DNA of 33,319 nucleotides from contig CANQWE010000018.1 of assembly GCA_947627475.1 (NCBI GenBank), forward strand, positions 1 through 33,319, written 5' to 3'. Under the pieces are notes generated by a model. It did no database searches and was not told where the DNA came from. It saw only the letters and a program-made list of their open reading frames with translations. This DNA is from an uncultured Clostridia bacterium (GTDB taxonomy: Bacteria; Bacillota; Clostridia; Oscillospirales; CAG-272). Positions 1 to 9,907 of the stretch are shown one piece after another. The translations under genes were made by a program, and so were the position numbers. Each line of letters opens with the position of its first letter. The first letter of the stretch is position 1.

Positions 1-83
1 CGATCCACAGCATCCCTTACAGTGTAGCACATGACCTTGGAGAGGGTCACTAAAAACTACTACTCTATAATACAAGGCAGGTA

Positions 84-773
84 ATGAACAAAGGTATGAT
101 AGATTTCAAGCATGTAAAAAAGTATTATCCCAACGGAACAGTTGCATTGGATGGGGTGGACTTACATATTGACGACGGGGAGTTTGTGTTCATCGTAGGG
201 CATTCAGGAGCGGGCAAAACCACGATGACCAAACTCCTTCTGCGGGAAGAGGCCGTGTCCTCCGGAACACTGATCGTAGGAAACTATAACCTGGCCAAGA
301 TCAAGAATCGAGAGATCCCTTTTTACCGCAGGGAGCTTGGGGTGGTATTCCAGGACTTCCGCCTGTTTCCCAATAAAACCGTATACGAAAACGTAGCCTT
401 TGCCATGCAGGTGGTTGGTACGCCCCGTTCCATGATCAAACGGCGTGTACCGGCGATCCTCAGCACTGTGAACTTGGCGGATAAGCTGAAATGCTTTCCA
501 AGAGAGCTGTCCGGCGGCGAGCAGCAGCGGGTGGCCCTTGCCAGAGCATTGGCAAACAACCCCAAAATTATTGTTGCCGATGAGCCTACGGGAAATATCG
601 ACCCGAAAATGAGTATAGAAATCATGAACCTGCTCATGAAAATCAACAAGCTGGGCAAGACCATCATCGTTGTTACCCATGAGAAAAATCTGGTGGATTA
701 CTATAAACAGCGGGTTGTCATGCTGAAGGACGGCAAGATCATAGAAGACCGGGTAGGAGGGATGTTCGAATGA
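84..773 (+). CDS. ftsE: Cell division ATP-binding protein FtsE
   Basis: Walker A GHSGAGKTT, signature LSGGEQQR, Walker B IIVADEPTG; stop overlaps the start of an FtsX-like ORF. Confidence 0.95.
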   Translation: MNKGMIDFKHVKKYYPNGTVALDGVDLHIDDGEFVFIVGHSGAGKTTMTKLLLREEAVSSGTLIVGNYNLAKIKNREIPFYRRELGVVFQDFRLFPNKTVYENVAFAMQVVGTPRSMIKRRVPAILSTVNLADKLKCFPRELSGGEQQRVALARALANNPKIIVADEPTGNIDPKMSIEIMNLLMKINKLGKTIIVVTHEKNLVDYYKQRVVMLKDGKIIEDRVGGMFE

Positions 774-1669
774 GAAAACATTACAGCCTCCGGTATTTTA
801 CAGGGCAGGCCATGACAGGCCTTTGGCGTAACGGGGTCATGTCTGTGGCGTCTGTGGCCGTGCTTATGAGCTGTCTGGTGGTGCTTGGCTGCTTTGCCCT
901 GCTGCTTGTGAATATTAATGTCAATCTGGACAACGTGGCGCAGCTGAATCAGATCGTGGTGTACTGTGAATACGATTTGGACGAGGCAGCGGTGGAAGAG
1001 ATCGGCAGCCAGATCGAAGAATTGGATTATATTGATTCTGTAACCCATGTAACCAAAGAAGAAGCACTGGAAACCATGCGTGAGCAAAGCGGCGAATATG
1101 AGGAACTGTACAGCGGGATCACAGAAGAAAACAATCCCCTTTCCGATTCCTTTGAAATTATGTATAAGGGCACAGATGAAACTGAGGTATTTGATTTGGA
1201 GGCCCAGCTGCGTTCCATTGAAGGCGTGCGCAAAATTAACAGCGTATATCAGGTGGCCAAGACGCTGGACAACCTGAAAAGCGGCATTATGCTAGTATTT
1301 CTCTGGTTTTTGATTATTTTGTTTGTGGTCAGCATCTTCGTTATTATCAATACTATTAAGCTTGCGGTCTATTCCAGGAGAAATGAGATCAGCGTCATGC
1401 GGTATGTAGGGGCTACCAACTGGTTTATTACGATGCCCTTTATTTTGGAGGGTGTGCTTATCGGTATATTTGCAAGTCTCATTGGATTTGCAGTAGAGAC
1501 CTATATTTACAACTATGTAGAGAAGATGGCCCTGGTGGATCTGCAGATGATTACCGTGCTCAGCTATGGAAAAATTGCGATTCCGCTATTTTTCGGGTTC
1601 GTGGTGATCGGTGTGATTACTGGTATCATCGGCAGTGTGGCATCCCTTCGCAAGTATCTGAAGTCATAA
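770..1669 (+). CDS. ftsX: Cell division protein FtsX (permease-like)
   Basis: Overlaps ftsE stop (ATGA); N-terminal TM, extracellular loop, C-terminal TM block with NTIKLAVYSRRNEISVMRYVGAT motif typical of FtsX. Confidence 0.95.
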   Translation: MRKHYSLRYFTGQAMTGLWRNGVMSVASVAVLMSCLVVLGCFALLLVNINVNLDNVAQLNQIVVYCEYDLDEAAVEEIGSQIEELDYIDSVTHVTKEEALETMREQSGEYEELYSGITEENNPLSDSFEIMYKGTDETEVFDLEAQLRSIEGVRKINSVYQVAKTLDNLKSGIMLVFLWFLIILFVVSIFVIINTIKLAVYSRRNEISVMRYVGATNWFITMPFILEGVLIGIFASLIGFAVETYIYNYVEKMALVDLQMITVLSYGKIAIPLFFGFVVIGVITGIIGSVASLRKYLKS

Positions 1670-1751
1670 AAGGCAAAATCGGTATAAACTGATTTTCAGC
1701 TTAGGGCCACTTGACTGTTTTTGGCCCGGATGAAAGGCAGGTTAAACGAAA

Positions 1752-2948
1752 ATGTATCTTATTCATTCCAAACGGCGTATCATTCGCGTCTTGTCAGCGG
1801 CCCTCGCGGCAGTGCTTACCGCAGCGCTTCTTGTGATGGCCCCAGCTCCCGGCAACTCTGCCAGAGCAGAAAATGCCCAGGTAAAAAAATACGAGGACCA
1901 GATTTCTGAACTGGAGCAAACCAAGAAGGAGCTGCAGAGAAAAATTTCCAGTGTCCAAGATGAAGCAGATCAAACAGCGGAATATAAGCAGAATTTAGAT
2001 TCTCTGGTGTATACGCTCTCTCAGAAGATCGCCATTTCTCAGTCCCTTTTGGATGAACTGGAAACCCGCATCGAGGAGACAAAAGCCTCTATTGAAGAAA
2101 AAGAGACCGCCATTCAGGAAACTTTTGCAAAGTTTCAGGAAAGAATGCGTATGTCTTATGAAGAAGGCTCTGTCAGTTATCTCAGCATGCTGCTTGGGGC
2201 AGACAGCGTCAGCGATTTTTTGAGCCGTATGGATCGAATCAATTCCATGCTGGAATATGACAAAACGATGATGGATCAGTATAAGGCGGAAAAAGAGGAT
2301 CTGGAGAGAGAACGGGACAACCTGGAAGCGTCCATTTCGCTCCAGAAGAGCACTTTGGAGACAATGGAGGCCGATAAAGCGGAAAGCGAGCAGCTGTCTG
2401 CCCAAGCGGCAAGCTATTATGAATCTTTGAAGGATGATGAGGCGGCATACCTGTCTCAATATGAAGCGGCCAAGGCTGAAGAGGATAAATTGGACCAGGA
2501 ACTTGCTGCCTATCTGAAAAACTTGCAGGCACAGAACTCTTCGCAGGTTACGGCAGACGGAGAGTTTATGTGGCCCTTGCCGGTAGGCCAGGGATATATC
2601 TCCTGCTACTTTGGCGAATCAGATCCTGCAGGCCGTCCCCATTACGCAGTAGATACAGCCATTGCTTACGGCACGCCCATTTATGCTTCTAACGATGGGA
2701 CCGTTCTCAAAGCGGAAAGCCATTCCAGCTATGGATATTATGTACTGATCGACCACGGCCAGGGAAGGTCAACCCTATATGCCCACTGCAGTTCTCTTGC
2801 AACTGTGGCCGGACAGACCGTATCCAAAGGTCAGGTGATTGGATATGTGGGTTCTACTGGATTTTCCACAGGCAACCATCTGCACTTTGAGTTCCGTATC
2901 AACGGAAACCGAACCAATCCCCTCAATTACGTGCAAAAAGGCGTTTGA
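1752..2948 (+). CDS. Murein hydrolase activator / M23 peptidase with N-terminal coiled coil (EnvC/PcsB-like)
   Basis: Signal-like N-terminus, long coiled coil, C-terminal LytM/M23 domain (HYAVDTAIAYGTPIYAS...LYAHCSS...GNHLHFEFRING); directly downstream of ftsEX. Confidence 0.9.
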   Translation: MYLIHSKRRIIRVLSAALAAVLTAALLVMAPAPGNSARAENAQVKKYEDQISELEQTKKELQRKISSVQDEADQTAEYKQNLDSLVYTLSQKIAISQSLLDELETRIEETKASIEEKETAIQETFAKFQERMRMSYEEGSVSYLSMLLGADSVSDFLSRMDRINSMLEYDKTMMDQYKAEKEDLERERDNLEASISLQKSTLETMEADKAESEQLSAQAASYYESLKDDEAAYLSQYEAAKAEEDKLDQELAAYLKNLQAQNSSQVTADGEFMWPLPVGQGYISCYFGESDPAGRPHYAVDTAIAYGTPIYASNDGTVLKAESHSSYGYYVLIDHGQGRSTLYAHCSSLATVAGQTVSKGQVIGYVGSTGFSTGNHLHFEFRINGNRTNPLNYVQKGV

Positions 2949-2964
2949 TGAAAAAAGACTGGCA

Positions 2965-3012
2965 AAGTCTGAAAGCAGAAATCGTTCTGCTTTCAGACTT
3001 GCTTTAACTTTT
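2965..3012 (+). terminator. Hairpin terminator after the M23 gene
   Basis: AAGTCTGAAAGCAGAA-ATCG-TTCTGCTTTCAGACTT, 16-bp perfect stem followed by a T-containing tail (weak T tract). Confidence 0.6.
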
Positions 3013-3088
3013 AGAACAAAAGTAAAACCGTGTTTGAAAAAATAGATTTCGGTTAAACTGGAAAGAGAAATCTGTAACCAAGGAAGGC

Positions 3089-4456
3089 ATGCGCATTATG
3101 ATGGATGAAAATGAAAGGCCGGATCCTGATGAAACCCAGGGCGGGATGTCGCCTTATACGCCTATAGAAATAAAGCCCCTTGCGCGGGACGCGTCTGCTG
3201 CGCCTCCTACTGCTCCTGCCCCGCGTGAAAAGAAAAGGCGAACTGTGTCAGTTGGGGCGGTGGCGGTTATCGCAGCCTTGTGTATCGTCGCCACGTTTAT
3301 GACAACGTATGTGCTGCTTTCTGTTTGGTATACGCAGGGTGGTACGGGCACTGTAAATCAGGCTGTAGAAAAAATGGAGCTTTTGGATGCGCTGGTGCGC
3401 CAGGACTATGTAGGCGAAATTGATGAGGAGACGCTGACCGACTGGATCTTGAAAGGCTATATGGCTGGACTGGGAGATCCATATGCGGGATATTATACAA
3501 AAGAAGAATTTTCCGCGCTGATGGCAGACAACAGCGGGGAGATGCAGGGCATCGGTATCAGTGTAAACATGGATACAGAAACGGGGCTGATCGATATCGT
3601 TTCTGTATTTCCAAACTCCCCTGCCCTGGAAGCAGGCGTCATGCCCGGCGACCGGATCGCATATATAATCGAAGGTGAACAGTACTACAGCGTGGTGGAA
3701 ATCGGTTACGACGCAGCTGTTTCCATGCTGCAGGGAGAGGCGGATACCTATGCTTCTTTTGTAGTACAACGCGGTCAGACCCAGGAAGAAATGCAAAAGC
3801 TAACTTTTTCTATCAAGCGGGGATATATCACGGAATATACAGTAACCAGCCGCCTGTATGCGCCGGATCCTACTGTGGGCGTCATACGGATCACTTCTTT
3901 TGACGGCGGCACGCCAAATCAGTTTACCGACGCTGTACAGTCTCTGCAGAGCGCCGGCGCCACCCGGTTGATTCTGGATGTGCGGTATAATCCCGGTGGA
4001 GACTTGAATTCTGTGTGCAGTGTACTGGATGCCCTTCTGCCCCAGGGGCCGGTAATCCGAACCATTGATAAAAACGGCAACGAGGAAACCGTATATGAAT
4101 CGGATGCAAACGAGCTGGATATTCCTATGGTTGTTTTGGTGAACGAAGGAACAGCCAGCGCAGGGGAGCTATTCGCCTCGGCGCTGCAGGATTACGAAAA
4201 AGCTCCGGTGGTAGGCGTACAGACCTATGGCAAGGGAAGCATGCAGACGATCCGCGGCTTCGGAGACGGTACCGGATTTAAGTACACGTATCGGTATTAC
4301 TGCCCTCCCTTTTCGGACAATTTTGACGGAGTCGGTGTGACGCCGGATATCGTAGCAGAACTGGATGCGTCGCTGGAAGGAAAAAATATTTACAAAATTA
4401 CAGACGAAGAAGACAATCAGCTTAGGGCGGCATACAATGCCCTGCCGGATGCGTAA
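3089..4456 (+). CDS. S41 family carboxy-terminal processing peptidase (CtpA/CtpB-like) with PDZ domain
   Basis: N-terminal TM, PDZ-like GIGISV...LEAGVMPGDRI, catalytic Ser in NEGTASAGELFASALQDY and Lys in GVQTYGKGSMQ. Confidence 0.9.
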   Translation: MRIMMDENERPDPDETQGGMSPYTPIEIKPLARDASAAPPTAPAPREKKRRTVSVGAVAVIAALCIVATFMTTYVLLSVWYTQGGTGTVNQAVEKMELLDALVRQDYVGEIDEETLTDWILKGYMAGLGDPYAGYYTKEEFSALMADNSGEMQGIGISVNMDTETGLIDIVSVFPNSPALEAGVMPGDRIAYIIEGEQYYSVVEIGYDAAVSMLQGEADTYASFVVQRGQTQEEMQKLTFSIKRGYITEYTVTSRLYAPDPTVGVIRITSFDGGTPNQFTDAVQSLQSAGATRLILDVRYNPGGDLNSVCSVLDALLPQGPVIRTIDKNGNEETVYESDANELDIPMVVLVNEGTASAGELFASALQDYEKAPVVGVQTYGKGSMQTIRGFGDGTGFKYTYRYYCPPFSDNFDGVGVTPDIVAELDASLEGKNIYKITDEEDNQLRAAYNALPDA

Positions 4457-4496
4457 ACACTTTATAAAAGATTCATTGGAAAGGATGGATAAGGTT

Positions 4497-4991
4497 ATGA
4501 CGAGCGAGACAAATTTCACCTTGTACACAAAAGAAGGATATCAGCAGCTGCTGGATGAGCTGGCCTATTTAAAGGATGTGCGGGTCCCGGAAATCAAAGT
4601 ACAGTTGGCGGAGGCAAGAAGCCACGGAGACCTTTCTGAGAACAGCGAGTACGATGAGGCCAGAGATGCCCAGGCAAAATGTTACGCAAGAATCGCAGAA
4701 GTAGAAGATTTGATCAAAAACGCAAAGATCATTGATGAATCCGAGCTGAAGGACGATGTAGTGAACATTGGTTCTAAGGTGAAGGTGTATGACGAGACGT
4801 TTGAGGAAGAAGCCGAATATATTATGGTGGGTTCCAATGAGGTGAACGCCGCTATGAACATGATTACAGACCGCAGCCCCATCGGCAGTGCTATGATGGG
4901 CGCCCGGGCGGGAGACAAGGTTTCCTATACTGCCCCCTGCGGCGAGGTGCATCTAAAAATTTTGGAAGTATCCAGAGCAAAAAAGAACTGA
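4497..4991 (+). CDS. greA: Transcription elongation factor GreA
   Basis: LTKEGYQQLLDELAYLKDVRVPEIKVQLAEARSHGDLSENSEYDEARDAQ and C-terminal domain; ORF track starts upstream at 4365 but family N-terminus and RBS spacing favour 4485 or 4497. Confidence 0.93.
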   Translation: MTSETNFTLYTKEGYQQLLDELAYLKDVRVPEIKVQLAEARSHGDLSENSEYDEARDAQAKCYARIAEVEDLIKNAKIIDESELKDDVVNIGSKVKVYDETFEEEAEYIMVGSNEVNAAMNMITDRSPIGSAMMGARAGDKVSYTAPCGEVHLKILEVSRAKKN

Positions 4992-5071
4992 TGGGCTTGC
5001 TGCTCGAGGATCGCTGGCTGTTAACAGTGAATCTTGCAGCAGATGGCAGCGCCTCTCGGGTAAGCAGCTTG

Positions 5072-5112
5072 GCGCTCCATTTCCGGCATTTGCCGGTTGG
5101 AGCGCGTTTTTA
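5072..5112 (+). terminator. Rho-independent terminator downstream of greA
   Basis: GCGCTCCA...CCGGCA-TT-TGCCGG...TGGAGCGC followed by a T run. Confidence 0.75.
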
Positions 5113-5150
5113 TTTCCGGGGCAGTTGTTCCCGAATATGTGGAGTGAAAA

Positions 5151-5999
5151 ATGGAAGACAAGGAAAAAAATCACCTGCAGGAAGAAAACCTGCAAACGGA
5201 TGCACCATCCTCTGAAGGGGAAAACGAGATTCCCATGTCAGCCGCTATGCGTGTGCTGCAGGCCAAGGGGGAGGATCTGAAAAATGAACATGAAAGCCAG
5301 TATACCGGGAAGAAAGTAAGCTGGCTGGAGAATTTTTGGTACCAGCACAAATGGCATGCAGGGCTGATTGGGTTTGCTGTAGTCATCGCCGCAGTTTTGC
5401 TATGGCAGATCGTTACCTATGTAAAGCCGGATGTATACATCATGTATACAGGGCCGGTGGCCTTTATCGGAAGCCGGTATACGGATCTGGAGGAGGCTGT
5501 CACCCAGGTGATGGACGACTATAACGGGGATGGAGAAAAAGCCATCAGTTTTGCAGATAACACCTACCTGACAGAAGAACAGATCGCCCAAAAGCAGGAA
5601 GAGGCAAAAGCACAAAATGAGGAGTATATTCCGGATTACGGTGGTTTAAAGGCCTCCTACAGCCGCTTTCAAACGGAAATGACAGCCGCAAAGCATATGC
5701 TGTGTATGCTGGATCCCGCGTTGTATGAGCAAATCCGGGACATGGACGGCTTTATGCCCCTGTCTGAAATTTTCGGTGAGGAGTTGCCTGACTGTGCGGC
5801 AGATGCATATGGGATCCGGCTGGGGGACACTGCATTCTATAAGAATTATCCCGGTGTTCAGGTCATGCCTGCAGATACAATTATCGCTGTCCGCTCCAAA
5901 GAGGCTCCGGGGATTGCAGACAACGATAAAAAACTGCAGCAGCTGGATCACCATGCAGAACTTCTGCGTGCCATTGCCACCTTTGTGCCGGATGAATAA
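5151..5999 (+). CDS. Hypothetical protein with single TM segment
   Basis: Long ORF with start after gtggagtgaaa; polar N-terminus, one TM (WHAGLIGFAVVIAAVLLWQIV), extracytoplasmic C-terminal domain; no family recognised. Confidence 0.75.
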   Translation: MEDKEKNHLQEENLQTDAPSSEGENEIPMSAAMRVLQAKGEDLKNEHESQYTGKKVSWLENFWYQHKWHAGLIGFAVVIAAVLLWQIVTYVKPDVYIMYTGPVAFIGSRYTDLEEAVTQVMDDYNGDGEKAISFADNTYLTEEQIAQKQEEAKAQNEEYIPDYGGLKASYSRFQTEMTAAKHMLCMLDPALYEQIRDMDGFMPLSEIFGEELPDCAADAYGIRLGDTAFYKNYPGVQVMPADTIIAVRSKEAPGIADNDKKLQQLDHHAELLRAIATFVPDE

Positions 6000-6031
6000 C
6001 CAGAAAAAAGTTTAAAATTGTTCAAAATATA

Positions 6032-6060
6032 TTGACAATTGAATCGGACGATGCTACAAT
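6032..6060 (+). promoter_or_regulatory. Sigma-A type promoter for the RpiB-like gene
   Basis: TTGACA (6032-6037), 17 nt, TACAAT (6055-6060). Confidence 0.7.
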
Positions 6061-6117
6061 GCAGAAACAGGCTTTCATGAAAAGCCAACATCAGAGATCA
6101 CAGGAAAGGATATATAG

Positions 6118-6699
6118 ATGAAAACAATAAAGGATAAGCAGGTTTTGGTTGCTGCAGATTTTGCAGGCGTTGCGCTGAAGAACGCAGTTGTTGCCCATCT
6201 GGAAAAGTGCGGCTGGACCTGTACCGATATCGGTGTAAAAACCACAGATGAAAAGAATCCGGAAATGTTTCACAGAATCGGATTGCGGGTTGGCGCGAAA
6301 ATTGCTGAAAGAGAGTTTGAGCGTGCGCTGATTTTCTGCGGTACCGGTATGGGTATCCATATTGCAGCGAGTAAGTGCCCCCATGTACATGCGGCAGTTG
6401 TAGAAAATGTACCTTCCGCACTGCGCTGCATCACTGGAAACAATTGCAATGTGCTTGCCATGGGCGGCCATTATATCGGTCACAATTTGGGTATTGAGAT
6501 AGCAGAGGCATTTTTGTATCATAATCTGGGTGACGGCTACGAATGGTGGCCCAACTTCTACGAGTTTCATAAGCTGGCTTATGATGAGCTGGATGCATTT
6601 GATTATGAAACCTTTAAGAAGAATGGCTTTACCTTCCCGGATGCCGTAGACATTCCTCTTGAGGACTGTCCCAAGCCGGAGGAACTCAAGCGCAGATAA
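6118..6699 (+). CDS. RpiB/LacA/LacB family sugar-phosphate isomerase
   Basis: VLVAADFAGVALKNAVVAHL, FCGTGMGIHIAASK, NVLAMGGHYIG motifs; preceded by aggaaagg RBS. Confidence 0.85.
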   Translation: MKTIKDKQVLVAADFAGVALKNAVVAHLEKCGWTCTDIGVKTTDEKNPEMFHRIGLRVGAKIAEREFERALIFCGTGMGIHIAASKCPHVHAAVVENVPSALRCITGNNCNVLAMGGHYIGHNLGIEIAEAFLYHNLGDGYEWWPNFYEFHKLAYDELDAFDYETFKKNGFTFPDAVDIPLEDCPKPEELKRR

Positions 6700-6809
6700 A
6701 AATTGCGCAGGGAATAAAGATATAAACCTTTGCATCGGATATAACGCGGAAATTTTTCCCCGATATTCCCTTGCAGAGGTTTTGTTTTTGTAAAGGGGAG
6801 AGCGTTTTA

Positions 6810-6978
6810 TTGCAGGCGCTGTCACGGCAAATGACTGATGGAAAATACAAAGGCTCTCCCACCGGCGGCTTTGCCGCCACCAACCCCGGTGTTTCACTTT
6901 GTGAAACACGAACAGGGGAGGCTAAAGTGGTTTTGTGCCGCTACGTCCCCTGGTCATTTGTCGTGACAGTGCCTGCAA
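6810..6978. repeat. MITE-like intergenic element with 26-bp imperfect terminal inverted repeats
   Basis: TTGCAGGCGCTGTCACGGCAAATGAC (6810-6835) vs reverse complement of GTCATTTGTCGTGACAGTGCCTGCAA (6953-6978), 2 mismatches; interior contains smaller hairpins. Confidence 0.65.
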
Positions 6979-7029
6979 AAGAAGAAAAGACGACGGTAGA
7001 CGGTATGACAGAAAGAAACGGAGGAAATC

Positions 7030-9318
7030 GTGACAGAAATTGAACGGATACCGGTCGGCGTATACGAGGCCGCAGCAAAACGGGGGATAACAAGGGACAA
7101 TGCCATGCTTGCCGTATACGCCGACCGGAACAAAGATGGTACGCACTGCGACAACTGGATCTTTGCAACAAAGGACACCTTGACGCTGATCGGGGGCATT
7201 CAGCGGATCGTGCCAAAGGAAAACGTAGGCCGCCTGGACCGCAGCCGCTTGGATGTAAAATTTGGGCAGCTCACTTTTGAGGAATATGCCTTAAAAACGC
7301 TGCAGGATTTTCGTGTTGAGCAGCAGATATCTGGATGTATCCTTACAGCTTTTGATACGGACAAAGAGGCGTATGTGCTGCTTACCCATTTGTCCTGTTA
7401 TAAAATGGAGGAAATGATCCAGTTTTGCGCCTGCCTCAACGAATACAAGGAAAAAGGAACCTTTGAGGCGCCACAGGAAAAAGAGGACGACCGGTATTGC
7501 CCCAAATGCGGCAGACTGTATCCGGATCAGAGCAGAAAACTGTGTCCCGCCTGTATGGACCGCATGAGCGTCGTACGCCGCATGGGATTGTTTATTGCAA
7601 AATATAAGGGTCAGGTGATCGCCATCCTGGCCGCTATGATATTGACTACCCTTTTAGGAGTTCTCACGCCGTATATCAGCTCTGGATTTTTCTTTGACCA
7701 GGTACTCACCGAGGGGGGAAGCTTTTACGGACAGGTGGGATTGGTCATCTTCCTCATTGTGTCTACCCGGCTGCTGGCCCTGCTGATCAATATGGTAAAC
7801 GAGGTCCTAACTGCGCGGATCGTTCCCCAAATTACCTATGATTTAAAAAACGTCATTTTTCATTCTATTGAGCGGCTTTCCATCAGCTTCTTTTCCAAAC
7901 GGCAGACGGGATCCCTTATGAATCAGGTATTCTGGGACGCGGACAGTATATATTGGTTCTTTGTAGAAGGGTTTCCCTATTTGATCATCAATAGTATCCA
8001 AACCATCGTGGTGGTGGCTGTTATGTTTGTGATCGACTGGCAGCTTTCCCTGCTTGCCCTGGTATTTTGCCCCGTGTTTGTAGTGGCCATCATGCAGCTT
8101 TACAAACGGATGCGTAAGCTGTATGCCAGGCGGTATTCCCGCTCCCGGAGGATGAACGGGATGCTTGCAGACGCACTTGGGGGTGTGCGGGTGGTAAAGG
8201 CCTTTTCCAAGGAGCGGACGGAGATCGATCGTTTCGGCCAGAGGAACGCGGCGTTTGCTCAGGCAAGCCAAAATGCGTCTCTTTATAACGGGACGGTGTT
8301 CCCGCTGGTTACCTTTTTGTTTTCCATCAGTTCCATTCTGGTACTGGGGATCGGGGGCTGGCGGGTGGCAGGCGATGGGATGACGTATGGCCTGCTGCTT
8401 ACGTTTTTGTCCTATACTACCTTGCTGTACAACCCCATGACCTTTTTTGTAGACGTCAACTACCGGATTTCAGAAAATATGAACGCCATGTTCCGCCTGA
8501 TGGAGATCATGGACGCAGAGCCGGATGTGCGGGAAGCAGCAGACCCGGTAACCATAACGCAGCTCCAGGGACGTGTCACCTTTGAAAATGTGGAATTCGG
8601 GTACGACAAAACCCGCAAAATCATCGACAATGTATCCTTTGACATTGCACCCGGGAAGAAAATCGGCATCGTAGGCCATACCGGAGCAGGGAAGTCCACC
8701 ATAGCGAACCTCATTATCCGTTTGTATGACGCGGATCGGGGAAGGGTTCTGATCGATGGGATAGACGTGCGCGATCTTTCCTTTGAAACCCTGCGGAGGA
8801 ATATCGCGATTGTCTCCCAGGAAACCTATCTCTTTCAGGGAACGATTTTGGACAACATCCGCTATGCTGTACCAAACGCCACCATGGAAGAGGTGATTAC
8901 CGCTTCCATGGCATCCGGCGCCCACGATTTTATTGTAAAGCTGCCGGACGGGTATTCCACGATGATCGGTTGGGGGCATAAGGACCTGTCCGGGGGAGAA
9001 CGGCAGCGGGTTTCCATTGCCCGTGCGATTTTGATGGCGCCGAAGATCCTGATTATGGACGAGGCCACCTCCGCAATGGATACAAAAACAGAGCGTCTGA
9101 TTCAGACAGCACTGGAAAAGCTGTCCCGCGGCAGGACTACGATTATGATCGCCCACCGGCTGTCTACCCTGCGGGATGCAGATACGCTGATGGTGATCGA
9201 AAACGGGAAGGTGCCGGAGGCCGGTACCCACACTGAGCTGTTGGAAAAAGAAGGGATCTATCACAAGCTGTATACGCTGCAGCATGAGGCGTTGAAAAAC
9301 GCAGGGATCCAGGAATAA
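7030..9318 (+). CDS. ABC exporter (TMD-NBD fusion) with ~150 aa N-terminal accessory domain and zinc ribbon
   Basis: GTG start after ggagg; zinc ribbon CPKCGRLYPDQSRKLCPAC; Walker A GHTGAGKST, LSGGERQR, ILIMDEATS, IAHRLST. Confidence 0.9.
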   Translation: MTEIERIPVGVYEAAAKRGITRDNAMLAVYADRNKDGTHCDNWIFATKDTLTLIGGIQRIVPKENVGRLDRSRLDVKFGQLTFEEYALKTLQDFRVEQQISGCILTAFDTDKEAYVLLTHLSCYKMEEMIQFCACLNEYKEKGTFEAPQEKEDDRYCPKCGRLYPDQSRKLCPACMDRMSVVRRMGLFIAKYKGQVIAILAAMILTTLLGVLTPYISSGFFFDQVLTEGGSFYGQVGLVIFLIVSTRLLALLINMVNEVLTARIVPQITYDLKNVIFHSIERLSISFFSKRQTGSLMNQVFWDADSIYWFFVEGFPYLIINSIQTIVVVAVMFVIDWQLSLLALVFCPVFVVAIMQLYKRMRKLYARRYSRSRRMNGMLADALGGVRVVKAFSKERTEIDRFGQRNAAFAQASQNASLYNGTVFPLVTFLFSISSILVLGIGGWRVAGDGMTYGLLLTFLSYTTLLYNPMTFFVDVNYRISENMNAMFRLMEIMDAEPDVREAADPVTITQLQGRVTFENVEFGYDKTRKIIDNVSFDIAPGKKIGIVGHTGAGKSTIANLIIRLYDADRGRVLIDGIDVRDLSFETLRRNIAIVSQETYLFQGTILDNIRYAVPNATMEEVITASMASGAHDFIVKLPDGYSTMIGWGHKDLSGGERQRVSIARAILMAPKILIMDEATSAMDTKTERLIQTALEKLSRGRTTIMIAHRLSTLRDADTLMVIENGKVPEAGTHTELLEKEGIYHKLYTLQHEALKNAGIQE

Positions 9319-9329
9319 GGAGGTGCACC

Positions 9330-9896
9330 ATGGAAGCGAAAGAAGCATTGCAAAAGACAGAGACCGCTCAAAATATTTCCGATGTGGCAAAGATCCGATA
9401 TCTGCATCGGGAGAATACAGATATCTTTTTAAAAAACGGATTCCCCGGCGCCCGGATCAGTGTCCAGCAGGAGGATGGAACGGAAACGACAGAAGAGCAC
9501 AATCGAATTTGGCTGCACCGTGCATTTCCCTTTGATCTTTTAGAAGAATACATCTCTGTACAAAATAAGGATCAGGAAGAGATTGGCCTGATCCGCACCC
9601 TTACAGATTTCGATGAAGCGGCGCAGGAGATTTTGCGCGGCGAATTGGAGCATAAGTATTACACGCCGAAAATCACAAAGATTGTGTCCCTGAAGGAAGC
9701 ACACGGATACTCCTTCTGGCAGGTGGAGAGCGACGCGGGGGCACTGCAGTTTACGCTTCAGGACACCTTCCGCAACCTACTGCGGGTCGGAGAGGATAAG
9801 GTGTACGTCTTTGACAATTATGGGAACCGATATGTAATCGAAAGCCTGGAGAAATTGGATCGTCACAGCCTGCGTAAAATCGAGCTGTATTTGTAA
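9330..9896 (+). CDS. DUF1854-like protein
   Basis: 188 aa; PFDLLEEYISVQNKDQEEIGLIRTLTDFDEAAQEILRGELEHKYYTPKITKI...FWQVESDAGALQFTL...NRYVIESLEKLD resembles DUF1854; sits between two related ABC exporters. Confidence 0.75.
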   Translation: MEAKEALQKTETAQNISDVAKIRYLHRENTDIFLKNGFPGARISVQQEDGTETTEEHNRIWLHRAFPFDLLEEYISVQNKDQEEIGLIRTLTDFDEAAQEILRGELEHKYYTPKITKIVSLKEAHGYSFWQVESDAGALQFTLQDTFRNLLRVGEDKVYVFDNYGNRYVIESLEKLDRHSLRKIELYL

Positions 9897-9907
9897 AGGG
9901 GGCCGGA

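Noticed and set aside
204-680. Minus-strand ORF opposite ftsE (and many similar antisense ORFs in the track, e.g. 701-1087, 8470-9390, 24895-25776, 26780-27730)
   Set aside because: They lie antisense to confidently identified genes and show no family motifs; treated as shadow ORFs.
1721-1909. Short plus-strand ORF overlapping the start of the M23 gene
   Set aside because: Out-of-frame overlap with a convincing CDS, low-complexity composition, no motif.
4365-4496. N-terminal extension of the greA ORF
   Set aside because: It overlaps the end of the S41 peptidase gene; the GreA family starts near MTSETNFTLYTKEGYQQL.
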